This document shows positions 56,194-64,000 of a stretch of DNA of 64,000 bases, piece by piece (position 1 is the stretch's first letter; the number at the start of each line of letters is the position of its first letter). This DNA is from Maniola hyperantus (taxonomy: Eukaryota; Arthropoda; Insecta; Lepidoptera; Nymphalidae): contig NC_048546.1 in assembly GCF_902806685.2 (NCBI RefSeq), forward strand, positions 4,464,001-4,528,000, in the 5' to 3' direction. Position numbers and translations under genes: made by a program. The notes under the pieces are model-generated. The model made no database searches. It worked only from the letters and a program-made list of their open reading frames with translations, and was not told where the DNA came from.

Positions 56194-59100
56194 CTGTACC
56201 AAAGTATAAAGGTCAACCTGGGTACAATCCGATACAATCTTTTTGGCTAACACTAAGAAATAAATAAATAAGAACAACGCTGAAGAAATTTGTTATCAAA
56301 CTGATCCGTAACCTCCCCTTATATGTGATGTGACGTCATAACATTTTAATTCTTAAGGTTCGTACGCACCTGAGCGGCGCGGCGCGGCGCTTCAGTCCGA
56401 CTGCAGAACGCGTCACCTCAGGCCGCTCGACGGTGCCTACCGCACTACAACTTCAGTACGCGGCACCTCGCGTCACTTGCGCGTCACTTTTATACCCGTT
56501 CGCGTACGAGCGCGAAGCGCCGTGCCGCGCCGCTGGGTATGTCGCACTAGCGTCACTGCACTGCGCGTCGCTTCGCTGCGCTTCAAAATATTCTCTCCAG
56601 CCGTGCCGCGCGGCAACGCGCGGTGAAGCGCTGTGCAGCGCCGCTCTAGTGCGATATGCGCCATACAAAATGATAGAAATGATATTTTGACGCTCTGTGC
56701 CGCGACGTGCAGCTCGCTGAAGCGCCGCGCCGCGCCGCTCAGGTGCGTACGAACCTTAACTTGCGCAACCTATTCGCCCTAAACAACGTAAGATAAAAAC
56801 CAGGAATAAAGCAACGACGCAAAGTTATTTTTCGTAACGTCATACACCGATTCAGCCAATGGGGATTCAGTAAATTGTTGAAACGGCTGTGCAGTATCAA
56901 GAAGGCCGAATGCTTTGGTTATCTTATCCAGTTAGTTATATCAATTTGTTATTAAACTGATCCCTAATCTTCTCTTGTGTGACGTCATAGCGTTTTAATT
57001 CTTACCTGCGGAACATGGGCGCCGCAAACGACGTAAGCGTGGAAGCTAGGAAGAAAGCGGCAGCCATGTAAAACGAGGCGTCGTAGTTTTTCGTAGCATC
57101 GTACACGGCACCGGCTAGCGGGGATCCCACTATAGCGGCCGCGCCACGGAACAGTATGAGGAGCCCGAACGCGTTGGTCAACTTGTCCAGCCCCAGAAGA
57201 TCCACGAGGATGATTGATGTTAGTGAAATGTAGCCGGCTGCAAAGTTTTCATTCATTAAGTCGGTACATGGTCACTACGGGCCTTGTAGAAAGCTCTGAG
57301 TCACACAGCAGGTTATACTGAGGTTCTCTAGTAATACAATTTTAAAGGTGGAGATATGTAAGAGAATCGGATTACGAAACCAACAAAGTTTAACAGAAAT
57401 ATATCAGTTCAACGTGTTCCGAAATTGACGTGGCAATGGGCGGGGCACATAGTTCGAAGAATCGGTAGACGTTGGGGTGTCAAGGTGCTAGAATATTCCA
57501 CTCATTTTATCGAAGTTAAAAATCTAATACTTACAGATGGCAATTCCAAAAGCAATAGCGACACAGATATACGTCGCATAGGAGTAACAGAAGGGGGTAA
57601 GAGCCACGGCGATCTACAACAAACAAAGATAATTTTTTTTTTAATTATTCAATTAAACTTTTGCAAGTACTTTTGATTTGACTGATAAAAACTTAAGTCG
57701 GATCTTTTGCGTCAAAATCTCATTAAAAATCTAACGCAATCTGTTTAGCAAAACATTGGATCTTCTGCAACATTCTTTAAGCCGGACAATTTTTGATAAT
57801 AATTGCGACTGGCCTAAACGCAATTTTTTTTATTTGGTCCACAAACCTGACTACAATTATTGTATTATAGCAAGGTAGTAGATATACAAAAATACTAGTT
57901 GTTAATTATTGAGTAGTAATGAAGGTATGTGATCCACATACCGTAGCAATAACGAGACAGATGTTGTTGAGTAGTAACGAATCCATCCAGGGGAAGTCCG
58001 CCACCCAGCCGCACGCGATACGGCCAATCGTGTTTGTGATGCCGATGATTGATAACAAGAATGAAGCTTGAGATGGTTCCACACCCTGAAATACCAACAA
58101 GGATTATAATCAGGCTGGGCTTTCTTAGTCTGAGAAATATACCTGCGGTAGTATGGCCCTTCGACGGCACTTTCGCTTATGAGAGAGAGAGAGGAAGATA
58201 AGAGACAAGTGTTTCCGCGATAAGGAGGCGTTTATTAATTACTAGCTTATGTTCGCGACTTCGTCCGTGTTGACTACATAAATTTCAAACCTCCATTTTA
58301 CCCTCTTAGCTATACATCACAGCCTTAGTTTTTGAAAAACAATAACAACAGTTAGGTAACAGATTCTATAAACTCTTGCAGTAATAGGTCTGTCTATTTC
58401 ACTGGAAAAGCGTTGAAACGATATTCAGGCCGATTCTCTTGTACGCAATATCTAAACTGAACTAAAATGGCACATCTAAATTTATTGCTATCCCTTTCAT
58501 AATGTTGCTTGCGGAAAAGGATAGCACTAGATTTAGACTTGTTAATTTAGTTTAGTTTAGAGATTGTGTACAAGAGAATCGGCCCCAATGACTAGTCTTC
58601 TAAGATAAAGGTTGCTCCTTGAATACAGACATTTCGGAAAAATATCTTATTTACAAGATTAAACTGAAATTTTGAACTTACAGGCCAGTAATTTTCTTAC
58701 TAGCCCATTAGATATGCTTTTATTATAATATGAACTTGTGAGAAAGTTTTCTTGTAAGATATGCTCTTAATTGATTTCTAAACATTTTGTCCAGACTCAT
58801 GTAGAGCAAAGGCTAAATATACAGTCTCACCAAAAGAGGGAGTTTTTGTCAATGCAACATTTATCACAGTTCACTCACGTTCTGTTGAGCAGCGTCCACG
58901 ATATACACGAAGGGCACGTAGAGGCCGGCCATGCCGAAAACGTTGGACACGCCGATCAGCATGAACGCCGGATCCCGCAGCAAACTCACGTCCAACATAG
59001 ACGCTAGCGCCGATTTGAAAGATTCGGGCAGCTTTAGGCATGGACATAGGTCGTATTCTGGAAATTAAACAATAGATCTTCTTAGTATTATACTCGAACA

Positions 59101-62100
59101 TGCAGTCAGGATGTGCCATTTCTTCTAGGTAAGCGCGCTCCATCTTAGGCTGCAGATCTGATTGCAGCCAAGAGCTAGTCTATAAATTAAAAAAAAACAG
59201 ACAGATCGAAACGAGGTAACAGTACTGTAAAAATCTTTTTGCAAGAATCATTTCCATATAAAAAAATCTTAGGCCTTCGTGCCCGTATCTACAGAACTGC
59301 TCAGTCGGTGGCAGTTTGGAAGTAGTTATGGAAACTGAAAAAAATAAGCTCATCAATTGATCTTGATAATCTTTTTATCTATATATCTATATATAAGCTA
59401 TGAAAGGAAAAGCTGACTGACTTACTGTCAAACTACTGGACGGATCGGACTGAAATTTGGTATGCAGATAGCTATTATAACGTAGACATCCGCTAAGAAA
59501 GGATTTTTGAAAATTTAACCCCTAAAGCGGGTAAAATAGGGGTTTAAAGTTTTTGTAATAAATGTAGCGACTTCTGGCTCTGGTACTGCGGCAGGTTGAT
59601 GACTGAGCCGGAATAGAAGATGTATTTGCGAGACATCGGTCGGACCATTCTAGAACTTTCAAATTTTATGGTAAAATATACTTACGCTCCTGTCTTTCTA
59701 GATCACCAGCTTGCCTGCTCTGTGGCAGGCTCAGCACGGAGTTCCTGTAACCTTGTAGCGACTTTTGGCTCTGGTACTGCGGCAGGTTGATGACTGAGCC
59801 GGAATAGAAGATGTCTTTGCGAGACATCGGTCGGACCATTCTAGAATTTTCGCGCGGCGATGCTACTGATAACTTCGAATTGTAAACTCCATCGTCGCCC
59901 TGAAAAATGGATCTTAACTGTATTCTGTTTCGACTACTCGAACTAATCCAAAAATTACATTAAAATGATTGTTTAGCCGACTACGGCCTCAGAAACAAGG
60001 TTAAGATAATGCGAAAAGCGTTATACCAAGATATGCGTCATAACAATTCTAGTATGGCAGACACAACAGAAAAAAAAATTCATTGAGAATAAAATTTAAA
60101 TTGATATAAAATTATAAATACAGCGAGTTTGGTATCTGTAAATGTAAGATCTGATTGTGTGGTTCCAAAAATATATAATTTATTACGTTTCTTGTATCGA
60201 TTCTGAAGAAAAAATCTATATTACGGAATTTACGGAATTTATAAAAAGTAATATTATATTCCTCTGTATGCATCTAATACTTACATCACTACGATACTGG
60301 CTGCCCATGGAAGTTTTGGACGCTGCTCTGATTGCAGCTAAGGACGGTTTAAATCTGAAAATTGAGAATTAATTTCTTACAAACTTACACACAAATACTC
60401 TATGATTTTGCAACATTTTCTTTGACATACATATATATCAAATCAATACGCACAAGACAAAACCGATCGATTGGATCGATTGAGTACGTCACAGTAAAGT
60501 ATAACATAACACTAAAACATTTACATTTACATTCATTTATTTCAACAAAAAAAACGATTACAATGTTGTTTTCTTCGTGCTCGTAAGCGCTTGACCCAGC
60601 ACCAAGCAAAGACATTTATACAGGTAAAACCAGAACATCCCAAAAGCTAGCATCTAAGAATATTAAAAGTATACAATGGAACTGATTCTGAGCACAACCT
60701 AATTTTAGAGTATTCGCATCCTCTTCTTACTAATGTAATGTGAAAAGGTCAGACACAGTTTGACAGTTTTAAATTTAGTTTTTAGATGAAAAAACCCGTG
60801 ATTTTAGCGCACAGTTATAAAAAGAAACCTTAATTTGACGGTCCTAATATATCAAGCGGCAGTATATTTTGCCAACATCGTGGAATTTGAAAATCGATAG
60901 GACAGTATGCTGACGATTCTTGCTATATTTTAAAATATAATATTAGTATAGATAAATGCAGCCTTTTGGTATGCCGGCATGCAGGCGGTAAACAGCCTTA
61001 ATTACCCATATTGCGTAATAAATGAGATGTTGGTTTTGTTTGTTTGTTCTTCAATCACGCTGCAACAGAGCAACAAATTGACTTGGTATTTGGATGGATA
61101 CAGTTAAAACGCTGGAGCGTCACAGAGACTACTTTCTATCCCGGAAAGTGAAAGAATTGCCAAGGGATTATTAAAACTTAAATTCATGCTGACGAAATCG
61201 CGAGCATCAGCTAACATAAGATACATTCATTTATTATAGTTTTTGCAATTCACGAGCCCATGCGAATTTCACCTCTGATTACGTTACGTAGTACTCGTAT
61301 ATGCATGCACATTGCGTAAGAGTAGTCACGCATACCCACACATTTACACTTGTACAAATACGAGTGAACAAAACATCATCATAATCAACCCATCGCCGCG
61401 CCGGCTCACTACAGAGCACCGGTCTCCTCTCAGAGTGAGAAGGGTTTTAGCTATAGTCTACCACGCTGGCCATGTGCGGATTGGTAGACTTCACACACCT
61501 TTGAGAACATTATGGAGAACTCTCAGGCATGCAGGTTTCCTCACGATATTTTCCTTCACCGTTAAAGCAAGTGATGTTTAATTAATTAAAACGCACATAA
61601 CTCCGAAAAGTTAGAGGTGCGTGCCCGGGATCGAGCCCCCGACCTCCGATTAGAAGGCGGACGTCCTAACCTAGGCTATCACAGCTTATGTTAGCTACTA
61701 TGAGCCATGCGCTTCGTGAATTGCAAGAACTATATCTTCTGTGACGCAAGATGGCAGATTTTCTTCACTATAGCTACCGTTTCCCGTTGGACGTCACCGT
61801 TACCCAGCACCAAGCAAGCCTGCAATAGGAAGGTCGTGTAAATACCCATCGGCGGCGGGGGCTGACCTCTCGGCGACGCTGTGCTTGCGCTGCGCGTCGA
61901 AGAAGGGCACGGAGCCGTTCTTGGGCATCGCGGCCGCGTGTGCGCTGAAGGCGGGTGACGACACGTTGCGCGACATGTGCTGCGCTTGCGCGTGCGCCGC
62001 CGTGCCATTCTCGCTCTACAAAAACATTTTTGAAGTGAATTTCCTTAGTCGCGATTGGAAAGCATAGTTTCCCGTGCTTCCTAATGCGTATAAGCGAACC

Positions 62101-63348
62101 GGCGCTGGAGGTAGTATAATCTGTGGAAGCGGCTATACTGAACTGTCAAACGCCATAGTTAAAAAATGTTTATGTAAACATATGAAACTACTCCTTAATC
62201 TTATAATATTTTTAAATATTCATAAAAGGAGCATTGACTTATATATTACTTTGTATGGACAGGGTTATTGAACAAACAAAATGGCACCGACTCATTGGCG
62301 CGTAAATGTTAAATATGCGCCAATTCAACCTCAACGACGTCTAGATTTCAAACGGGTCGTTCATTAGTATCTAAGAGGTGGCGCTGATTTATTTGGTTTC
62401 TAAATCGTGAAAAATTTTGTTCGCTTGACTATATCTTGTCATTTATATCGATGAAAATCTTTATATTAATGCCTGTAGATCCCCATTGCGACTAAAGAGC
62501 ATTGATAAAATGAAACAGCTGGTCGATTGCGGAAAAACTGCATCAATCATTATAACAATCTCAATTGTTGTGATTGACTGAATATATGGAATTCTTGTTG
62601 TAACAATGCATTTAGTCAATTGTGAGCGAGCATCAAGCAATCAGAGGTGATTGCGATCGTCACACTATCTGTAATCGAGTACCGTAAACTCCACTTTCTC
62701 CTTGAAAGTTTGTTAAATAATATTTAAAGGCTAATAAGGGGCGATGGCCTGTGTAGGTGTAGGCGGCTACACAACAGTTTGTGGTCACTGACTAAAAATA
62801 AATCGAACCGAACCGAAGACTGCGAGTCTACTTGGTCATTTGTCGTCCGTCTGTCTTGCTAGGCCTTATAACGAATTAATGCACATATATGACCTTCACT
62901 ACAAATTCACAAATAATATGTAAATCAAAAAGTCCAAAGCCGGACAAAAATCAGTCAAGTATCAAATAGAAATAAAATTATAACTCAATTTGCCAGTAAG
63001 AGATAGATAGGGAAAGCACTTTTTGATTTTGATAATTTTTCAGCTTGTTATTGTCGGGACGTTTAGCCCCAGTGATGGTGGGCACAATGAGCAGGGTGGG
63101 CAACGGACATGCCAGGTAAATTCGGGATTGTGGGCACGCGCGCCAGCGCCACCAAATTTAGAGAAACACGTATTATTTCTGAATATTACCTTTTTCTTGA
63201 GCTCGTTATCGTCGGGCACCCTGGCTTCGGTGATGGTGGGCAACGTGGGCACGGTGGGCACGCCCGGCATGTTGGGTATAGTGGGCACGCGCGCCAGCGC
63301 CTCCAGGTTCAGCGACGAGTGCACCCCCGGGTCTATGTTCAGGGGCGC
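55971..63348 (-). CDS. Monocarboxylate-transporter-like protein (SLC16/MCT family), 3' eight exons
   Basis: Minus-strand exons in order: 63348-63190, 62015-61867, 60354-60285, 59899-59686, 59057-58879, 58085-57942, 57613-57535, 57237-57006, 56193-55971. The first of these is internal, so nine blocks are listed and the true start lies beyond the right edge. All junctions keep frame and give 482 residues. The first four blocks form a disordered loop between helices 6 and 7 (SRKDIFYSGSVINLPQY lies in it). Then come six helices: GVSNVFGMAGLYVPFVY (TM7), ASFLLSIIGITNTIGRIACG with a following VAD (TM8), and SGYISLTSIILVDLLG and FRGAAAIVGSPLAGAVYDAT (TM10-11). The tail is acidic (DEDLEEGEEDDPDD). 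MCTs move lactate, pyruvate or related acids with protons; the substrate cannot be assigned here because the N-terminal half is missing. Confidence 0.92.
56282..56936 (-). pseudogene. Decayed tandem copy of transporter exon 57006-57237, split by a MITE
   Basis: Removing the MITE at 56353-56759 leaves about 248 bp that align in order with 56944-57237: AATTTGTTATCAAACTGATC matches AATTTGTTATTAAACTGATC after the exon, then AAACAACGTAAG matches AAACGACGTAAG, TTTTCGTAACGTCATACACC matches TTTTCGTAGCATCGTACACG, and GAATGCTTTGGTTATCTTAT matches GAACGCGTTGGTCAACTTGT. Many substitutions and gaps destroy the frame. Confidence 0.85.
56353..56759. mobile_element. GC-rich TTAA-type MITE, 407 bp, perfect 43-bp ends
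   Basis: Both ends begin TTAAGGTTCGTACGCACCTG and stay identical for 43 bp including the TTAA. The interior is CG-rich (GCCGTGCCGCGCCGCTG, TGCACTGCGCGTCGCTTCG). TTAA target duplication suggests a piggyBac-type non-autonomous element. The ORFs called here on both strands are by-products of the GC content. Confidence 0.9.
57006..57237 (-). CDS. Transporter exon: helices 10-12
   Basis: Acceptor TTTGCAG|CC and donor CGCAG|GTAAGA. Reads GYISLTSIILVDLLGLDKLT to FYMAAAFFLASTLTSFAAPM. The GSPLAGAVYDATKNYD block is the usual MCT loop between helices 11 and 12. A decayed copy follows immediately downstream. Confidence 0.93.
57424..57500 (+). pseudogene. RTE-type LINE fragment in transporter intron
   Basis: Encodes TWQWAGHIVRRIGRRWGVKV, the same ORF segment as in 14075-14527, on the opposite strand to the host gene. 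Confidence 0.7.
57535..57613 (-). CDS. Transporter exon: helix 9 to 10
   Basis: Acceptor GTTTGTTGTAG|ATC and donor CATCT|GTAAGT; 26 codons plus one base. Reads IAVALTPFCYSYATYICVAI. Too short for a typical ORF list, but both splice sites and phase fit the neighbours. Confidence 0.9.
57942..58085 (-). CDS. Transporter exon: helices 8-9
   Basis: Exactly 48 codons, phase 0 at both ends (TTTCAG|GGT; GCTACG|GTATGT). Contains GVEPSQASFLLSIIGITNT and GRIACGWVAD, the second MCT signature region (G-x3-G-R-x3-G-x2-A/S-D type). Confidence 0.93.
58242..58310 (-). repeat. Interspersed repeat A fragment
   Basis: ACTAGCTTATGTTCGCGACT and GTGTTGACTACATAAATTTC; truncated after the CTCTTAGC block. Confidence 0.6.
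58428..58584. mobile_element. MITE with GGCCGATTCTCTTGTACGC ends in transporter intron
   Basis: Left GGCCGATTCTCTTGTACGCA and reversed right GGCCGATTCTCTTGTACACA; the arms continue through CTAAACTGAACTAAA / CTAAACTAAACTAAA and reach GCTATCC on both sides. Confidence 0.85.
58879..59057 (-). CDS. Transporter exon: helix 7
   Basis: Acceptor TTTCCAG|AA and donor AGAAC|GTGAGT. Reads YDLCPCLKLPESFKSALASM, then LLRDPAFMLIGVSNVFGMAG and VPFVYIVDAAQQN. The start of helix 7 after a basic loop is typical for MCTs. Confidence 0.93.
59390..59556 (+). repeat. Interspersed repeat A, 3' truncated
   Basis: GGAAAAGCTGACTGACTTAC to AAAATAGGGGTTTAAAG. It ends a few bases before the exon-derived copy at 59563, in the block that in other copies leads to GTAGTCCACG. 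Confidence 0.7.
59563..59660 (-). pseudogene. 98-bp partial copy of transporter exon 59686-59899
   Basis: Matches 59754-59851 at 95 of 98 positions, same orientation, 191 bp apart. It lies 26 bp beyond the donor of the parent exon. It has neither acceptor nor donor, so it should be spliced out with the intron. One difference changes TCTTTG to TATTTG in the SRKDIF codons. The high identity means a recent event. Confidence 0.92.
59686..59899 (-). CDS. Transporter exon: central loop, part 4
   Basis: Acceptor TTTTTCAG|GGC and donor GGAGC|GTAAGT; 71 codons plus one base. Reads GDDGVYNSKLSVASPRENSR, MSRKDIFYSGSVINLPQY and SLQGYRNSVLSLPQ. Rich in Ser/Gln and predicted disordered; it holds several Arg-x-x-Ser sites that might be phosphorylated. 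Confidence 0.92.
60285..60354 (-). CDS. Transporter exon: central loop, part 3
   Basis: Acceptor AATTTTCAG|A and donor GTGAT|GTAAGT. One base completes an Arg codon, then FKPSLAAIRAASKTSMGSQY with RSD at the end. Only 70 nt, recognised by splice sites and phase match on both sides. Confidence 0.88.
60360..61020. other. Intron sequence, no feature seen
   Basis: AT-rich intron with no recognised element. Confidence 0.4.
61024..61214 (+). repeat. Interspersed repeat G in transporter intron
   Basis: GATGTTGGTTTTGTTTGTTT, CTACTTTCTATCCCGGAAAG and the end CTGACGAAATCGCGAGCATC. Reverse of 5264-5507. Confidence 0.6.
61376..61686 (-). mobile_element. Metulj-like SINE, full length with tRNA head
   Basis: On the minus strand: a tRNA-like head with box A GATAGCCTAGGTTAGG and box B GGGGGCTCGATCCCGGG, then CACCTCTAACTTTTCGGAG, GGTGAAGGAAAATATCGTGA, GGAAACCTGCATGCCTGAGA and a tail GGGTTGATTATGATGATG. 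The best copy in the window. The plus-strand ORF at 61312-61581 is an artefact of the repeat. Confidence 0.9.
61867..62015 (-). CDS. Transporter exon: central loop, part 2
   Basis: Acceptor TTTTTGTAG|AGC and donor GAGAG|GTCAGC. Reads SENGTAAHAQAQHMSRNVSS, PAFSAHAAAMPKNGSVPFF and DAQRKHSVAE. GC-rich and alanine-rich; the donor is weaker than its neighbours', which could allow skipping, but skipping would break the frame (149 nt). Confidence 0.88.
62300..62465 (-). repeat. Dispersed repeat H
   Basis: GATTTCAAACGGGTCGTTCA, ATCTAAGAGGTGGCGCTGAT, TTTGGTTTCTAAATCGTG and TTCGCTTGACTATATCTTG: the inverted counterpart of 38365-38475. Confidence 0.7.
62470..63040. other. Intron sequence, no clear feature
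   Basis: A loose inverted pair around CAATTGTTGTGATTGACTG / CATTTAGTCAATTGTGAGC near 62555-62625 may be a decayed element. Nothing else recognised. Confidence 0.35.
63043..63161 (-). pseudogene. Decayed copy of transporter exon 63190-63348
   Basis: Read on the minus strand it gives LNLVALARVPTIPNLPG, close to LNLEALARVPTIPNMPG in the real exon, then a frame change and RCPPCSLCPP in place of the Val-Pro-Thr repeats. The shared stretch TGGGCACGCGCGCCAGCGCC is exact. It begins 28 bp past the donor of the parent exon and has lost reading frame. Confidence 0.85.
63190..63348 (-). CDS. Transporter exon: central loop, part 1
   Basis: Acceptor ATATATTGCAG|GCG and donor AAAAAG|GTAATA; 53 codons, phase 0. 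Reads APLNIDPGVHSSLNLEALAR, then a proline-valine repeat (PNMPGVPTVPTLPTITEARV) and NELKKK. This is the most upstream exon in the window; the six N-terminal helices must be encoded beyond 64000. Confidence 0.88.
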
Positions 63349-63635
63349 CTGCAATATATTGGAAGTCTTCCAATAAAAGTCAATGTTAGATCTACCATGC
63401 AATTCACAACACACAAATATTCACAAAAAGAAAATCTACTACAAATATCTACTATCTACAATATAATTTGTCGTTAAACTACGAAGTAAGCTTAAAGCAT
63501 TATTCTACTATAGTTTTAATAAATTAATCACAATATTATAAGGCGTTGATTTTAGTAAGGCACTAAATGCTACTACGCAACAATCGTACTAATCTAGTGT
63601 AATGGAGAATCATCATTATTATATTTTGCCAATGT

Positions 63636-63826
63636 AAAGGTAGACTAAGGTAAGCGACTGCGACACGCGACACGCGACACTTATAGCCACGTGATTGTAT
63701 ACAAAGTGTCGCGCGTTGCGGACCCTCACCCAAATGCTCTTTAAATACATTTCGATACAAGGCAGTCCGCCAACGTCGTGTCCCAAATGTCGCGAGTCGC
63801 GGTTACGTACCGCAATCTACTTTAAC
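63636..63826. mobile_element. Probable MITE with AAAGGTAGACTAAGG ends
   Basis: AAAGGTAGACTAAGGTAAGC at the left and reversed AAAGTAGATTGCGGTACGTA at the right, with GCGACACGCGAC / CGCGACTCGCGAC next to them. Similar in its ends to 50568-51224. Boundaries approximate. Confidence 0.5.
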
Positions 63827-63829
63827 TCA

Positions 63830-64000
63830 GTCACAGTACGATATTCCTGCTTTTATTTTGCAGTACGTCTCAGTTCCATTTTAGGGCCCTCAACACCGCG
63901 ATGCGACACGGCGAACCTTCGTGACCCGTGTAACCGGGCTGTGCAGTTTTTGCCAATCGAGATCGCAGTTTTTGAGTTTTGACGATCGACGTCGCGTCGC
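63830..64000. other. Intron or upstream sequence, no clear feature
   Basis: CpG-containing sequence at the window edge. No exon recognised. Confidence 0.35.

Noticed and set aside
55852..56277. ORFs of 108-132 codons on both strands over the transporter terminal exon
   Set aside because: They are other frames of GC-rich coding sequence; only the frame ending at 55971 joins in phase to the upstream exon.
56433..56690. ORFs of 60-85 codons with many Ala/Arg/Cys
   Set aside because: They lie inside the GC-rich TTAA MITE, occur on both strands and have no domain signature.
61312..61581. 89-codon plus-strand ORF
   Set aside because: It spans a SINE in antisense; the sequence is explained by the repeat.
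63023..63477. Plus-strand ORFs of 117 and 122 codons
   Set aside because: Antisense shadows of the transporter exon and its decayed copy.

Overview
The window looks like nuclear DNA from a butterfly or moth (Lepidoptera). The reasons are an AT-rich background full of GTAGGTACCTAC-type words, tRNA-headed SINEs with a core like the lepidopteran Metulj SINEs, many short inverted-repeat elements, and several interspersed repeats I know as common in this order. The species cannot be named from sequence alone. Most of the 64 kb is non-coding and transposon-derived.

Real genes are few. (1) 55971-63348, minus strand: eight consecutive exons, in phase at every junction, encode the C-terminal 482 residues of a monocarboxylate-transporter-like membrane protein (SLC16/MCT family). 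They cover the large central loop, transmembrane helices 7-12 and an acidic tail; the N-terminal exons lie beyond the right edge. (2) 1586-1707, minus: a first coding exon (38 codons, Ser/Asp/Glu-rich) of a gene continuing past the left edge; a non-coding first exon may lie at 21258-21580. (3) 41386-41462, minus: the first coding exon of a THAP zinc-finger protein, with an Inr and a DPE at canonical spacing just upstream. Its later exons were not found. (4) 15278-18265: an apparently complete hAT DNA transposon with an 8-bp target duplication and a two-exon transposase (706 aa) keeping all three catalytic acids.

Layout: 0-15 kb is gene-poor, with repeat fragments and two decayed LINE 3' ends. 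The hAT element fills 15.3-18.3 kb. 18.9-41 kb is a mosaic of dispersed repeats, MITEs and SINEs, often nested. The THAP promoter is at 41.5 kb, followed by MITEs, an internally deleted LINE and a SINE. 47.4-55.9 kb is AT-rich DNA with scattered MITEs and no coding signal; part could be the long 3' untranslated region of the transporter. The transporter exons occupy the rest.

The most unusual observation is that three of the eight transporter exons each have a decayed partial copy immediately downstream in the following intron (56282-56936, 59563-59660, 63043-63161). Other notable signals are a twin-priming-like inverted SINE, near-perfect palindromes inside two repeat copies, a degenerate tandem repeat that starts inside the transposase coding end, and a cluster of tiny membrane-peptide ORFs near the left edge.
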